DNA from: CAWCDJ01 sp963794265
GTDB lineage: Bacteria; Acidobacteriota; Terriglobia; Bryobacterales; Bryobacteraceae
Assembly: GCA_963794265.1 (NCBI GenBank)
Contig: CAWCDJ010000001.1
Span: 620,001-684,000 of the forward strand
Length of the DNA: 64,000 bases
Direction of reading: 5' to 3'
Position numbers and translations under genes: made by a program. Below, one piece after another: positions 35,218 to 44,179 of this stretch (positions are counted from its first letter, which is position 1; every line of letters begins with the position of its first letter). Under the pieces are notes generated by a model, which was not told the DNA's origin, ran no database searches, and saw only the letters and a list, made by a program, of their open reading frames with translations.

Positions 35218-35272
35218 ATTCCCTACTTTTATGGTGACACAAAGAGCACTAGGACAAATGTTCCGGTCCGTA

Positions 35273-36496
35273 CTAATCGGAGCCCAAAATTGTACCCGTA
35301 CATACACCCAAGCCGATGCGGCGGAAGCCGGGGGTTTCGCACCAGCCGCGGAAGATCACTTCGTCGCCGTCCTCCAGGAATCGCCGCTCGCTCCCATCCG
35401 GGAGCCGGAGCGGCTCACTGCCCCGCCAGGTGAGTTCCAGCAGGCAGCCGCGGCTCGAGGGATCCGAGCCGCTCACGGTACCGCTGCCGATCAGATCCCC
35501 CGGCCGGATGTTGCACCCGTTCGAAGCCTGGTGCGTCACCATCTGGGCCAGGCTCCAGTACATCGTCCGGAAGCTCGAGACGCTGATCCGGACGGGTTCA
35601 GCCATGCGTGCGGCGCGAAGCCACACCTCCAGGGTCACGTCGTAGGTCGATTGGTCCCCGGCGAGGTGCGGCAGCGGCTGGGGATCCCCCGCGGCGCGCG
35701 CTTCGAGCGGCCGGCGAAACGGCTCCAGCGCATCCAGGGTCACGACCCATGGCGAAACCGTGGTCGCGAAACTCTTCGCCAGGAACGGGCCGAGCGGCTG
35801 ATATTCCCAGGCCTGGATGTCGCGTGCGGACCAGTCGTTCAGCAGGCACAGGCCGCCGATGTGATCTTCGGCGCGCTCGATCGGGATGGCCTCGCCCAGC
35901 GTGTTGCCGGGCCCCAATAGCGCGCCGATTTCGAGCTCATAATCGAGCCGCCGGGACGCCCCGTACACCGGAGGGCCGGCCGGGCTCTCCGCAATCTGGC
36001 CGCGCGGGCGCCGCACCGGTGAACCGCTGACCACCAGGGACGAAGCCCGGCCGTGATAGCCCACCGGCAGCCACTTGTAATTCGGCATCAGCGGGTTGTC
36101 CGGTCGAAACATCCGGCCCACATTCGTGGCATGGTGAATCGAGGCGTAGAAATCGCTGTAATCTCCCACCTGGCAGGGCAGCAGCAGCTCGGCTTCGCGG
36201 ATGGGCGTCAACAGGCCTCCGGCGCCGGCCTTCGATGCGGTCAGGAACCGGCTGATGCGGTGCCGCAATTCCGTGCGTTCCGCGCGGGTCATCGAAAGAA
36301 ATCCAGCCATCGACCGCGCCCCGAAGCTGGTCACATCGAGAATCTGGTCTCCGATGGCCGTGCCCAGCCGCGGCTCCGAGCCGGGTTTCGGCCGGTAGGT
36401 GGCAAACGGCAGGTTCTGGATCGGAAAATCCGTCCCCGGATGGTTGGCCGATTCCACCCAACTGGCGAGTGCGGGGTCGTGCGTGCGGTCTGTCAT
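35273..36496 (-). CDS. fahA: Fumarylacetoacetase
   Basis: Hydrolyses fumarylacetoacetate to fumarate and acetoacetate, the last step of tyrosine and homogentisate breakdown. From ATG 36496 it has 407 residues. N-terminal SH3-like domain, then the catalytic domain with DFYASIHHATNVG (metal Asp and catalytic His), RLDYELEIG (Glu ligands), LLNDWSARDIQAWEYQPLGPF (Asp ligand) and KSFATTVSPW (conserved Lys). ATG overlaps the stop of the upstream unknown gene (ATGA). No other tyrosine-catabolism gene is present in the window. Confidence 0.94.
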   Translation of the reverse strand: MTDRTHDPALASWVESANHPGTDFPIQNLPFATYRPKPGSEPRLGTAIGDQILDVTSFGARSMAGFLSMTRAERTELRHRISRFLTASKAGAGGLLTPIREAELLLPCQVGDYSDFYASIHHATNVGRMFRPDNPLMPNYKWLPVGYHGRASSLVVSGSPVRRPRGQIAESPAGPPVYGASRRLDYELEIGALLGPGNTLGEAIPIERAEDHIGGLCLLNDWSARDIQAWEYQPLGPFLAKSFATTVSPWVVTLDALEPFRRPLEARAAGDPQPLPHLAGDQSTYDVTLEVWLRAARMAEPVRISVSSFRTMYWSLAQMVTHQASNGCNIRPGDLIGSGTVSGSDPSSRGCLLELTWRGSEPLRLPDGSERRFLEDGDEVIFRGWCETPGFRRIGLGVCTGTILGSD

Positions 36497-37260
36497 GGCA
36501 GCAAACCGAGTTGCTGCAGGTCCCAAACCGGCTCTTCGAAAGAGCAGGAGCCGAAACTGTGGGCGAATTGCCGCCGGGCCGCCAGAATATCGCCCGTCCG
36601 CAGAATCCGGTTGCGCCAGCGCAGATCTTCGTCGCCGAAGACGAACGCCCGCGGGTCGGTTTCCTCCAGCACTTCTACCAGTTGCGTCCGTTCCAGGCCC
36701 TGCCAGGCGAAGGCGGCCGCCACGAACACATTCAGGAACCCGTGCACGAGTGCGCGCGGACTTTCCCGATCGTAAGTGAGCGGCTGCTCAGAGCGAATCG
36801 GGTGGTGCAGGCCGGCCGTGGCCTTGAACGGAAGGGTGCGCGCCGCCGCTTCCGCCAGGAAACCCGCAACTTCCCCGGCGGAAGGAATCTTGTCCGGCGA
36901 AAGGCCGCCGGTGCGGATCTTGGCGAATCCGCCCTGGATGGTTCCCGGGGAGGCCTCGCAATAAGTCGGCAGCGAAAGCCTGCAGGGCAGTTTCGTTTCG
37001 AGCGTCTCCACCTGCGGCGGCAGCGGCCCGGGCTCTTCGTCCACCAGCAGGCTTACACGCCAGTTCGCGTCGAGCCGTATCTCCGGGAGCACCGATGCCG
37101 GCAGCACCAGCCGGTTGAGAATCCAGTTTTCCGGCGAATGCAGAAAACCGCCGTAGCGTTCGATCACGATCGGGAGCGGCAGGCATGCCGGCGGATAGAG
37201 GCCTGCGTAGTCGATCAGGCCCGCCAGCAAGGCGTGAAGCGAGCCGGATATTCGTGGCAT
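36493..37260 (-). CDS. Unknown protein coupled to fumarylacetoacetase
   Basis: A 255-residue cytoplasmic protein, no signal or membrane segment. It begins with SLHALLAGLIDYAGLYPPA and has a middle TIQGGFAKIRTGGLSPDKIPS that reads like a TIM-barrel strand with a Lys/Arg loop, followed by FKATAGLHHPIR. These features recall aldolase or enolase-like barrels but I cannot name a family. The stop overlaps the fumarylacetoacetase start by ATGA, a strong hint of joint function in aromatic amino-acid breakdown. Confidence 0.72.
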   Translation of the reverse strand: MPRISGSLHALLAGLIDYAGLYPPACLPLPIVIERYGGFLHSPENWILNRLVLPASVLPEIRLDANWRVSLLVDEEPGPLPPQVETLETKLPCRLSLPTYCEASPGTIQGGFAKIRTGGLSPDKIPSAGEVAGFLAEAAARTLPFKATAGLHHPIRSEQPLTYDRESPRALVHGFLNVFVAAAFAWQGLERTQLVEVLEETDPRAFVFGDEDLRWRNRILRTGDILAARRQFAHSFGSCSFEEPVWDLQQLGLLP

Positions 37261-37340
37261 GCAATTCTATTCTAGCGGTTGCCGAAGCCCCGGTTTACAT
37301 CCAGCGCCCGGATGCCGGCATCGAAGTGGATGTGGGGGCT

Positions 37341-37814
37341 TTGTATACCTTAGTTCGGGAGCAGTGGATTCCCTCCCCCCGGGAGCAGGTGTTCCAGTTC
37401 TTCGCCGAGGCTCGAAACCTGGAAGACGTCACGCCGCCCTGGTTGAAATTCCATATCGTCACCCCGACTCCCATCGAAATGGACCAGGGCACCGAGATCG
37501 AATACCAGATCTCCTGGTGGGTCGTGCGGCTGCGATGGAAGACCGAAATCACCCATTGGAGCCCGCCGCATTTTTTCGTCGACGTGCAGCGCAGCGGACC
37601 CTACCGCTTCTGGGAACACACCCACACCTTTCGTGAAGAGAGCGGGGGCACTCGAATGTTCGACACGGTACGGTATGAGCTGCCGCTGGGAGTTCTGGGC
37701 AGGGTCGCGCACGCCCTCAAAGTGCGCGAAGACCTGAACCGGATTTTCGATTACCGTGCCGCCAGAATCGGCGAACGATTCAGTCCAACTCCCCAACCTT
37801 CGCTCGACCGTTAG
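37341..37814 (+). CDS. SRPBCC family ligand-binding protein
   Basis: START/Bet v1-like fold (SRPBCC) of about 157 residues. The N terminus LYTLVREQWIPSPREQVFQFFAEARNLEDVTPPWLKF, quoted here in parts as REQWIPSPREQVFQFF and EDVTPPWLKF, is typical of a subgroup that starts at exactly this place, so TTG 37341 with GGGGG upstream is my start. In-frame GTGs at 37326 and 37332 are alternatives; the frame runs open from 37185. The ligand is unknown; such proteins bind small hydrophobic molecules. Confidence 0.75.
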   Translation: MYTLVREQWIPSPREQVFQFFAEARNLEDVTPPWLKFHIVTPTPIEMDQGTEIEYQISWWVVRLRWKTEITHWSPPHFFVDVQRSGPYRFWEHTHTFREESGGTRMFDTVRYELPLGVLGRVAHALKVREDLNRIFDYRAARIGERFSPTPQPSLDR

Positions 37815-37895
37815 ACCCTTCGGTCTGTTTCTTTGATCACGCAACCCGCGGGTCGAAGGCATCCGGCGGCGGTCCCCATCTGCCATGCTTGAGAT

Positions 37896-38975
37896 GTGAA
37901 GGTCGTCCTCTTCGGACCGGCGGCCGGCCGGTCCTCGGAAAATCCCGACGCCGCGATGTGGCCTGCATTGATTCGCGAATTGCACGCCCTGGGCCATCGA
38001 GTGGTGTTCTTCGAGCGGGCGGCGGGCAAGTTGAGAAACCTGGAAGGCGCGGACCTTTTCGACTACCCGGAGTGGAAGTGGGTGCGGGTGATTGCGGCCA
38101 AGCACCTGGCCGACGCCGACGCCGCGATCGTGACCTCCGGCTGTGCCGATGCGGCCGCGGCGGCGGAGGCCGTGCTGGGGTCCAACGCCCGGGTCCGCTG
38201 TTTTTACGATCTCGATCCGGCTGCCACCCTTGGGCTTCAGGCGCCGCGCGCCGCGCAACACTTCGCCCCTCCAGGCGGACTGGGCGGCTTTGACGTGGTT
38301 CTCAGTTACACCGGCGGCCGGGCTTTAGCGGCCCTGAAGTCGAAACTGGGCGCCCGCCACGTGGTGCCGTTCTACGGCTGGGTGGATCCCGTGGCTTGCC
38401 GCCGGGCGGCGGCGGACGAGCGCTACCGCGCGGACCTCTCCTACCTGGGGGAGTGGGTGGACGAATTGAAGGCGCCGCTGGAGGCGCTGTTTCTCGAGCC
38501 CGCGCGGCGGCGGCCCGACCTTCGCTTTACGGTGGGCTCGCCTCGCCGGGCGGAATGGCCCGCGCCCGCCAACGTCGCGTTCCTGCCCGGAATCCCTTCC
38601 GCCGATCACGCGGAGTTCTATGGTTCCTCCCGGCTCACGCTGGCGCTCGCGAACGCGGCGGCTGCGGAAATGGGCTATTGCCCGTCGAGCCTGGTTTTCG
38701 AGGCCGCCGGCTGCGGTGTTCCGATTCTTACCGACGATTGGGAGGGCTTGGATTACTTTTTCGAAGCCGGCCGCGAGATCCTGGTGGCGCACACCACCGG
38801 CCACGTCATGGATGCGCTGGCGATGCCGCCCGAGCGCCTTTTGCAAATCGGACGCGCCGGGCGGGAACGGGTATTTTCGGCTCACACGGCGGGGCGCCGT
38901 GCCCTCGATCTGGAGAACATTCTCGAGGCCGCGATCAGTTTGCCGGTGGAACAGACCGACGCCGGCCGGGAATGA
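37896..38975 (+). CDS. CgeB-like glycosyltransferase
   Basis: A 359-residue protein with a GT-B layout: the N-terminal domain starts at KVVLFGPAAGRSSENPDAA, and the C-terminal domain holds VAFLPGIPSADHAEFYGSSR and the family's CPSSLVFEAAGCGVPILTDDWEG block, which binds the sugar nucleotide. This is typical of the CgeB / Glyco_trans_1_2 group, known from spore-coat and capsule-like glycans. The deacetylase gene follows nine bases later, so this is the first gene of a three-gene glycan cluster. Acceptor and donor are unknown. Confidence 0.82.
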   Translation: MKVVLFGPAAGRSSENPDAAMWPALIRELHALGHRVVFFERAAGKLRNLEGADLFDYPEWKWVRVIAAKHLADADAAIVTSGCADAAAAAEAVLGSNARVRCFYDLDPAATLGLQAPRAAQHFAPPGGLGGFDVVLSYTGGRALAALKSKLGARHVVPFYGWVDPVACRRAAADERYRADLSYLGEWVDELKAPLEALFLEPARRRPDLRFTVGSPRRAEWPAPANVAFLPGIPSADHAEFYGSSRLTLALANAAAAEMGYCPSSLVFEAAGCGVPILTDDWEGLDYFFEAGREILVAHTTGHVMDALAMPPERLLQIGRAGRERVFSAHTAGRRALDLENILEAAISLPVEQTDAGRE

Positions 38976-38984
38976 TTTTTCGCT

Positions 38985-39776
38985 ATGCCGATTGAGGAAA
39001 TACTCCAGCAGGCTACCGTGCTCGTGGTTGCCGCTCACCCCGATGATGAAACCATCGGCGCCGGGGGCATGTTGGGCCGCATGTGCAATCCATTTGTCCT
39101 GCACGTTACTGACGGCGCTCCCCGCAACCTGGAATTCGCACGCGCGGCGGGGTTCGAGACGCGCGAAGAGTATGCCCGCGCGCGGCGCCGCGAGTTGTCA
39201 TGCGCGCTCCGGCTGGCCGGCATTCCCGAAACGCGCATGGCGGCGCTCCCGATTGCGGACCAGCGAGCTTCGTACGATATGGCGGGCCTGGCGCGCAACC
39301 TGGGCCGGCACCTGCGCGAATGGAAACCGGCGCTGATTCTCACGCACGCCTACGAGGGCGGCCACCCCGATCACGACGCCACCGCCTTCGCGGTCCACGC
39401 GGCATGCGGAACAATGAACGATCCTCCCCGGATTTTCGAGTTCACCTCGTATCACGCCGCCGGACCCTCGGAACCGACCCTGCAGGCGGGCCGCTTTCTG
39501 GTGGGTCAGGATTCCGGCCAGGTTGTGGTGCTGCCTATAACGGATCGCCAGAGGAAGGAAGCCATGCTGGCCTGTTTCGAGAGCCAGGCGGAGATGCTCT
39601 CCCAATTCCAAACCCACGAAGAACGCTTCCGGGAGGCGCCCGCTTACGATTTTGGGCGGCCGCCGCATCCGGGACGATTGTATTACGAGACCTTTCGTTC
39701 GGGCATCTCCGCGGAACTGTGGTTGAACCTGGCGGAGGATGCGCTGCGCCAATTGGGAGTTCCGGCGCTGTTGTGA
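38985..39776 (+). CDS. PIG-L family N-acetylglucosaminyl deacetylase-like protein
   Basis: LmbE/PIG-L zinc hydrolase of 263 residues, removing acetyl groups from N-acetylglucosamine conjugates. The zinc motif AAHPDDETIGAGG is at 16-28 and the second metal/catalytic motif GGHPDHDATAFA near 122-133. Such enzymes occur in mycothiol, bacillithiol and lipid-linked glycan pathways. It is followed by a GT4 gene with GTGA overlap and preceded by a CgeB-like transferase, so a deacetylated amino sugar is likely part of the product. Confidence 0.9.
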   Translation: MPIEEILQQATVLVVAAHPDDETIGAGGMLGRMCNPFVLHVTDGAPRNLEFARAAGFETREEYARARRRELSCALRLAGIPETRMAALPIADQRASYDMAGLARNLGRHLREWKPALILTHAYEGGHPDHDATAFAVHAACGTMNDPPRIFEFTSYHAAGPSEPTLQAGRFLVGQDSGQVVVLPITDRQRKEAMLACFESQAEMLSQFQTHEERFREAPAYDFGRPPHPGRLYYETFRSGISAELWLNLAEDALRQLGVPALL

Positions 39777-40846
39777 GTCTTTCCGTGCTCAGCGTGGGGT
39801 ATCCGCTGGCTCCGGTGGGTCCGGACGCGGCGGGCGGGTCCGAGCAGATTCTGTCTCTGCTCGACAGCGAACTCGTACGCCGCGGGCACCGGTCGGTGGT
39901 GGTGGCGACGAGCGGATCGCGCGTGGAAGGCACGCTGGTCGAGAACCCCCTGCCGGCCGGAGAGATCGACGACGAAGTGCGCCAGGCGGCCCAGCAGCGG
40001 CACCGCGAAATCATCCTGGCGGCGCTCGACCGCTGGGACTTCGACCTCATCCACATGCACTCGCTCGACTTCCACGCCTATCTTCCACCGCCGGGATTGC
40101 CGCTGCTGGTTACTTTACACTTGCCGCCCGACTGGTATCCGCCCGAAGTGTTCCGCCCGTCCCGCCCGCGCACTTGGCTGCACTGCGTTTCCGCCTCGCA
40201 GGAAAGCACCTGTCCGGACCTGTGCGCTCTGCTGCCGTACATCGAAAACGGCGTGCCGCTCGAAAGATTCCGCACTTCCGTAGGAAGGCGCCCCTACGTG
40301 CTCGCGCTGGGCCGGGTATGTCCGGAGAAAGGCTTCCATCACGCGCTCGAAGCCGCCGAAATCGCGGGCGTGCCGGCCATTGTTGCCGGGGAGATCTTCC
40401 CTTACCGGGCCCACGAAGAGTACTTCCGGAACGAATTGCTGCCCCGGCTCGACGGCCGGAAGCGGCGCTTCATCGGACCGGTGGGACTGAACCGCAAGCG
40501 CCGCCTGCTGGCCGGGGCGCGGTGCCTGCTGGTTCCCAGCCTGGTGCCCGAAACCAGTTGCCTGGTGGCTATGGAAGCGCTCGCGTGCGGAACCCCCGTG
40601 ATCGCCTTTCCCTCCGGAGCGCTGCCGGAAATTGTGGACCACGGCAGAACCGGCTACCTGGTGAGCGATGCGCGCGAAATGGCCGAGGCCATCCGCTTCG
40701 CCGGCCGCGTCAACCGCGAGACCTGCCGCAACGAGGCGCGCCGCAGGTTTTCCGCGGACCGCATGATCGGACGCTACCTGGAACGCTACCAGAGCCTGGC
40801 CGGGGCGGCCCGTACGATGGAAGCGAGCGGCGACCCCGCCGCGTAA
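39773..40846 (+). CDS. Family 4 glycosyltransferase
   Basis: A GT-B retaining transferase of about 357 residues from GTG 39773, which overlaps the deacetylase stop (GTGA). It has the N-terminal GGSEQILSLLDSELVRRGH, LIHMHSLDFH, YVLALGRVCPEKGFHHAL, and the donor-binding LVPSLVPETSCLVAMEALACGTPVIAF with the EX7E-type glutamates. A longer open frame to 39200 lies within the deacetylase gene and is rejected. The pair deacetylase plus GT4 recalls thiol-cofactor and glycolipid synthesis, but no cysteine ligase is seen. Confidence 0.9.
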   Translation: MSLSVLSVGYPLAPVGPDAAGGSEQILSLLDSELVRRGHRSVVVATSGSRVEGTLVENPLPAGEIDDEVRQAAQQRHREIILAALDRWDFDLIHMHSLDFHAYLPPPGLPLLVTLHLPPDWYPPEVFRPSRPRTWLHCVSASQESTCPDLCALLPYIENGVPLERFRTSVGRRPYVLALGRVCPEKGFHHALEAAEIAGVPAIVAGEIFPYRAHEEYFRNELLPRLDGRKRRFIGPVGLNRKRRLLAGARCLLVPSLVPETSCLVAMEALACGTPVIAFPSGALPEIVDHGRTGYLVSDAREMAEAIRFAGRVNRETCRNEARRRFSADRMIGRYLERYQSLAGAARTMEASGDPAA

Positions 40847-40850
40847 CCCT

Positions 40851-41705
<855 letters not shown>

Positions 41706-41799
41706 GAGTGCTCCCGAGGAGAAAAGAGGTCCTAAAACTCAAGTTAGCAAGGCGAGAGAGATTGTTCTGTAAGAATTTCGTAATTTCGGACTTGGCAAA

Positions 41800-41827
41800 C
41801 AGAGCCGCGGCCTTCAGGGAGCGGGCC
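41800..41827 (+). repeat. REP-like element, copy 1 (half element)
   Basis: CAGAGCCGCGGCCTTCAGGG followed by AGCGGGCC matches the right half of the palindromic element seen at 42517, 50034 and 55731. It is between the small membrane protein gene and the desaturase. Confidence 0.6.
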
Positions 41828-41839
41828 GGCTGAGGATAT

Positions 41840-42025
41840 CTATCCGTGGCCCCAGTACATCAGCCAGCCGATACCGAACAGGGCGATCATGAACGAGGCG
41901 AGGGTATAGATTCCGTAATGCAGCCGGTCGCGGTCCGTCCGTTTGGTAACCACCCCCAGGACAATCGAGGTGAATAGCGAAAACAGGAAAGCCGCTTCAA
42001 AATGCGTCAGGTTCATCTTGGGCAT
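41840..42025 (-). CDS. Small two-helix membrane protein (61 aa)
   Basis: A 61-residue protein with two hydrophobic helices (AAFLFSLFTSIVLGVVT and YTLASFMIALFGIGWLMYW) separated by a basic loop (KRTDRDRLHYG). It is too short to assign. ATG 42025 has GGAGGAAG just upstream and overlaps the stop of the DUF6677-type gene by one base (TGATG), so it is coupled to it. The longer frame reaching 42394 is antisense-like shadow in the neighbouring gene and is rejected. Confidence 0.75.
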   Translation of the reverse strand: MPKMNLTHFEAAFLFSLFTSIVLGVVTKRTDRDRLHYGIYTLASFMIALFGIGWLMYWGHG

Positions 42026-42441
42026 CAGTTCTTCCTCCCCACGGCGATATCGAACGCATCCACCATGGCCAGCACGTTGAGCAGCCCGGCCGTCACCAGG
42101 AACTTGGTTCCGTAGTCGTGGACCGCCCCAGCCATGTCCGGCTGGACGTAGCCGAGCCACTGGCTGAGCAGGTAAAGGATACCCGAGCAAAGATCGCCGA
42201 TGAAGCCGCCGGTGTTGATCAGGACGGTCAGCAGATCGCCCGAAGCTGGCTGAAACATGGCTCCCCGCATCATCAGGCCGCACAGAAACATGGCGGTGAC
42301 CGAAACCATCAGGAGCAACCCGCGGCCGTTGCGCTTCAGGAGAAAGTGGCCGCCGCCGGGAATGAGCCAGCCCAGAGCCACCGCGGGAGCCCATGCGCCC
42401 AGCGGGGGCATCGGCTGCCGCTGTTCTTTTTGTTTCGCCAT
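42025..42441 (-). CDS. DUF6677-type membrane protein
   Basis: A 138-residue membrane protein with three or four helices (PAVALGWLIPGGGHFLL, GLLLMVSVTAMFLCGLMM, GGFIGDLCSGILYLLSQW, TKFLVTAGLLNVLAMVDAF). The LGWLIPGGGHFLLKRNGRG motif resembles the TM2-like families; the final VDAFDIAVGR also fits DUF6677 as I know it from acidobacteria. Function unknown. It is followed by the 61-residue gene with one-base overlap. Confidence 0.7.
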   Translation of the reverse strand: MAKQKEQRQPMPPLGAWAPAVALGWLIPGGGHFLLKRNGRGLLLMVSVTAMFLCGLMMRGAMFQPASGDLLTVLINTGGFIGDLCSGILYLLSQWLGYVQPDMAGAVHDYGTKFLVTAGLLNVLAMVDAFDIAVGRKN

Positions 42442-42516
42442 TTTCCTTTGAGTTTAGCAGGGTCCGGGCGTGCCCTGCCCGGAGCTAAGCGACAGTCAAG
42501 AAATAACCATTACGCC

Positions 42517-42569
42517 CGCTCCCTGACGGTTGCGGCTCTGTGAGCTTTCAGAGCAACGACCGTGAGCGG
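42517..42569. repeat. REP-like palindromic element, copy 2
   Basis: An imperfect inverted repeat: CGCTCCCTGACGGTTGCGGC then TCTG on the left (42517-42540), and CAGAGCAACGACCGTGAGCG on the right (from 42549), with a short loop. It has the same core (GGCTCTG ... CAGAGC ... GACCGT) as the copies near 50034 and 55731. It sits in the 146-base gap between two minus-strand genes, next to another short inverted repeat (TCCGGGC at 42463-42469 with GCCCGGA at 42477-42483). Confidence 0.65.
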
Positions 42570-42587
42570 TTGCCGTCGGTTGGAATC

Positions 42588-43217
42588 CTAAGGGTCGAGG
42601 ATCCTGCCCCAAACGATCTGATAGGCCTCCACCTCGTCATACAAGCTCTTCCCCGCCCGGACGAACACCCGCATGTTGGGCTTGAGCGCCTCGGGGTCTA
42701 CGATCACCCCGCTTTCTAAATAGCGTGTATCTTTCCGCAACAGAATGGTCTGCTCCGCGCCATCGCGCAGATGCAGCGTCACGCGTTCGGGCGTGATCCG
42801 GAACACCACTCCGGAATAGGTGAGGTTGCCGGTACGCACGGGCATCTCGGGCTCTCCCCGGCGGATCGCGCGATAACGCCCCGCCGACAGCGGACGCTCC
42901 GGCGGCGGCGATTCCACCACGTGCACCGTGCGTGCGTATCGCAGCGGCGAATCCGCGATGCTGTCGGACAGCACTTCCACTTTGTCGCCGGGCGCGAGCG
43001 CCTGCATCCGGGTCATTTGCTTATCGCGCTCGACGTATGTCTTACTGTCGAAGTCGTATCGAAAGACCTGGTCTCCCGCGGCCCGAATGCTGAATTCTCC
43101 CGGCGCCTTCTGGTCGCATTCGAGCAGGACGCCTTGAACGAGGGCAGCCGGCGGGGTCTGCGCCATGGCCACGATCGCCGCGATCAAAAGCAATCCGAGA
43201 CGACCCATGCGCCCCAT
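42588..43217 (-). CDS. Exported hypothetical protein (DUF5666-like)
   Basis: A 209-residue protein with signal peptide (GLLLIAAIVAMAQTPP). The mature part has two beta-rich repeats that each resemble the short OB-like domain of DUF5666: VQGVLLECDQKAPGEFSIR and LAPGDKVEVLSD, then TYSGVVFRITPERVTLHLR and LKPNMRVFVRAG. The start is one base away from the PAP2 stop, so the genes are co-transcribed. Function unknown. Confidence 0.72.
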   Translation of the reverse strand: MGRMGRLGLLLIAAIVAMAQTPPAALVQGVLLECDQKAPGEFSIRAAGDQVFRYDFDSKTYVERDKQMTRMQALAPGDKVEVLSDSIADSPLRYARTVHVVESPPPERPLSAGRYRAIRRGEPEMPVRTGNLTYSGVVFRITPERVTLHLRDGAEQTILLRKDTRYLESGVIVDPEALKPNMRVFVRAGKSLYDEVEAYQIVWGRILDP

Positions 43218-43218
43218 G

Positions 43219-44133
43219 TTACTCGAAGCTCATCCCGAAATGCACGTGATCGAGGATCCGGTAGCTGATGCTCTTATGCCCGATATCGGCGTTGTGGCGT
43301 TTCGCGTACACGTAGTCGCCGATGAACCATCCCATCGCGCCCCCCGCCACCACGTCGCCCGGAAAGTGCTTGTTGGCGGCCAGGCGCGCGCCGATCACCG
43401 CACCGGCATAGCTGTAGGCGAGGATCTTGACCCACAGCTTGTCGTGGTACTCATGCGCGAAGACCGAAGCCAGAGCCATGGTATTGATCGAATGCCCCGA
43501 GGGGAAGCTCTGGCTGAAGGGGTTGCCGGGATTTGCCCAGAAATCGCCTTCCCCCTCTCCCGTGTAGGGCCGATCGCGCTGGGTGACCACCTTGATGGCG
43601 GTGTCCACCAGGAAGGCGTCGCTCAGCGCCTCGAAGGAAAGCAGGCCGGCTTCGCGGAAACGGGTGTTGTGAAAATGCGTGCCTGTAAGGTAGAACGCCG
43701 CCGAGAGCGGGATCAGGGTGTAAGACGCGCCCAGTTGCGAAGCTGTATCGCCCAGAGTCACCAACCGGTGCGTGTTCGGAGCCGCCACCTCGGTGTACTT
43801 ATCGGTGGCAATTAATGCCCCGGTGAGACCGCCGAAAATTGCCCACCATTTCGCGTTTTTCCTGGACGTATGAAAAGGGCTGGTCCAGATGGCCTTCTGG
43901 TCTTCGAGAATGAATCGCGGCATGCGAACAAACGGATGAAAGTATCCGGTCGCTTCGTAGAAATCCTTATTCTTGATCGCGTTCTCGCCGGGTTTGACCC
44001 CCAGTACGGTTCGCGGACGCGGCGGTTTGCGCCGCGCGGCGCTGCCGGTGGAAGAAGGTGCGGGCGGCGACTGTGCCGCCTGGGACTGTCCGAACGCGCA
44101 GAAAGATACCAAGACGAGAAGAGCCAGCCTCAT
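43219..44133 (-). CDS. PAP2-family phosphatase
   Basis: Lipid phosphatase of 304 residues with signal peptide (LALLVLVSFCAFGQSQ) and the three PAP2 motifs: KVVTQRDRP, FPSGHSIN and RLAANKHFPGD. Substrates may be phosphatidate or undecaprenyl diphosphate. The N-terminal 100 residues before the first motif are longer than in BcrC/PgpB. Its upstream side was once about 45 bases from the ftsK stop; the ISL3 element now separates them. Confidence 0.88.
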   Translation of the reverse strand: MRLALLVLVSFCAFGQSQAAQSPPAPSSTGSAARRKPPRPRTVLGVKPGENAIKNKDFYEATGYFHPFVRMPRFILEDQKAIWTSPFHTSRKNAKWWAIFGGLTGALIATDKYTEVAAPNTHRLVTLGDTASQLGASYTLIPLSAAFYLTGTHFHNTRFREAGLLSFEALSDAFLVDTAIKVVTQRDRPYTGEGEGDFWANPGNPFSQSFPSGHSINTMALASVFAHEYHDKLWVKILAYSYAGAVIGARLAANKHFPGDVVAGGAMGWFIGDYVYAKRHNADIGHKSISYRILDHVHFGMSFE

Positions 44134-44171
44134 TCCGAACTCCTATCGGGTTCGGACGAGCAATCGCGATT

Positions 44172-44179
44172 CCTTTTAC
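44172..44179. repeat. Target-site duplication, left copy
   Basis: CCTTTTAC directly before the left inverted repeat of the ISL3 element; identical to the bases at 45526-45533 on the other side. Eight bases is the standard duplication length for ISL3. Confidence 0.9.

Noticed and set aside
39773..40846. BshA/MshA identity for the GT4 protein beside the PIG-L deacetylase
   Set aside because: The N-terminal motif typical of BshA is not present and no cysteine ligase is nearby, so only a general GT4 call is made.
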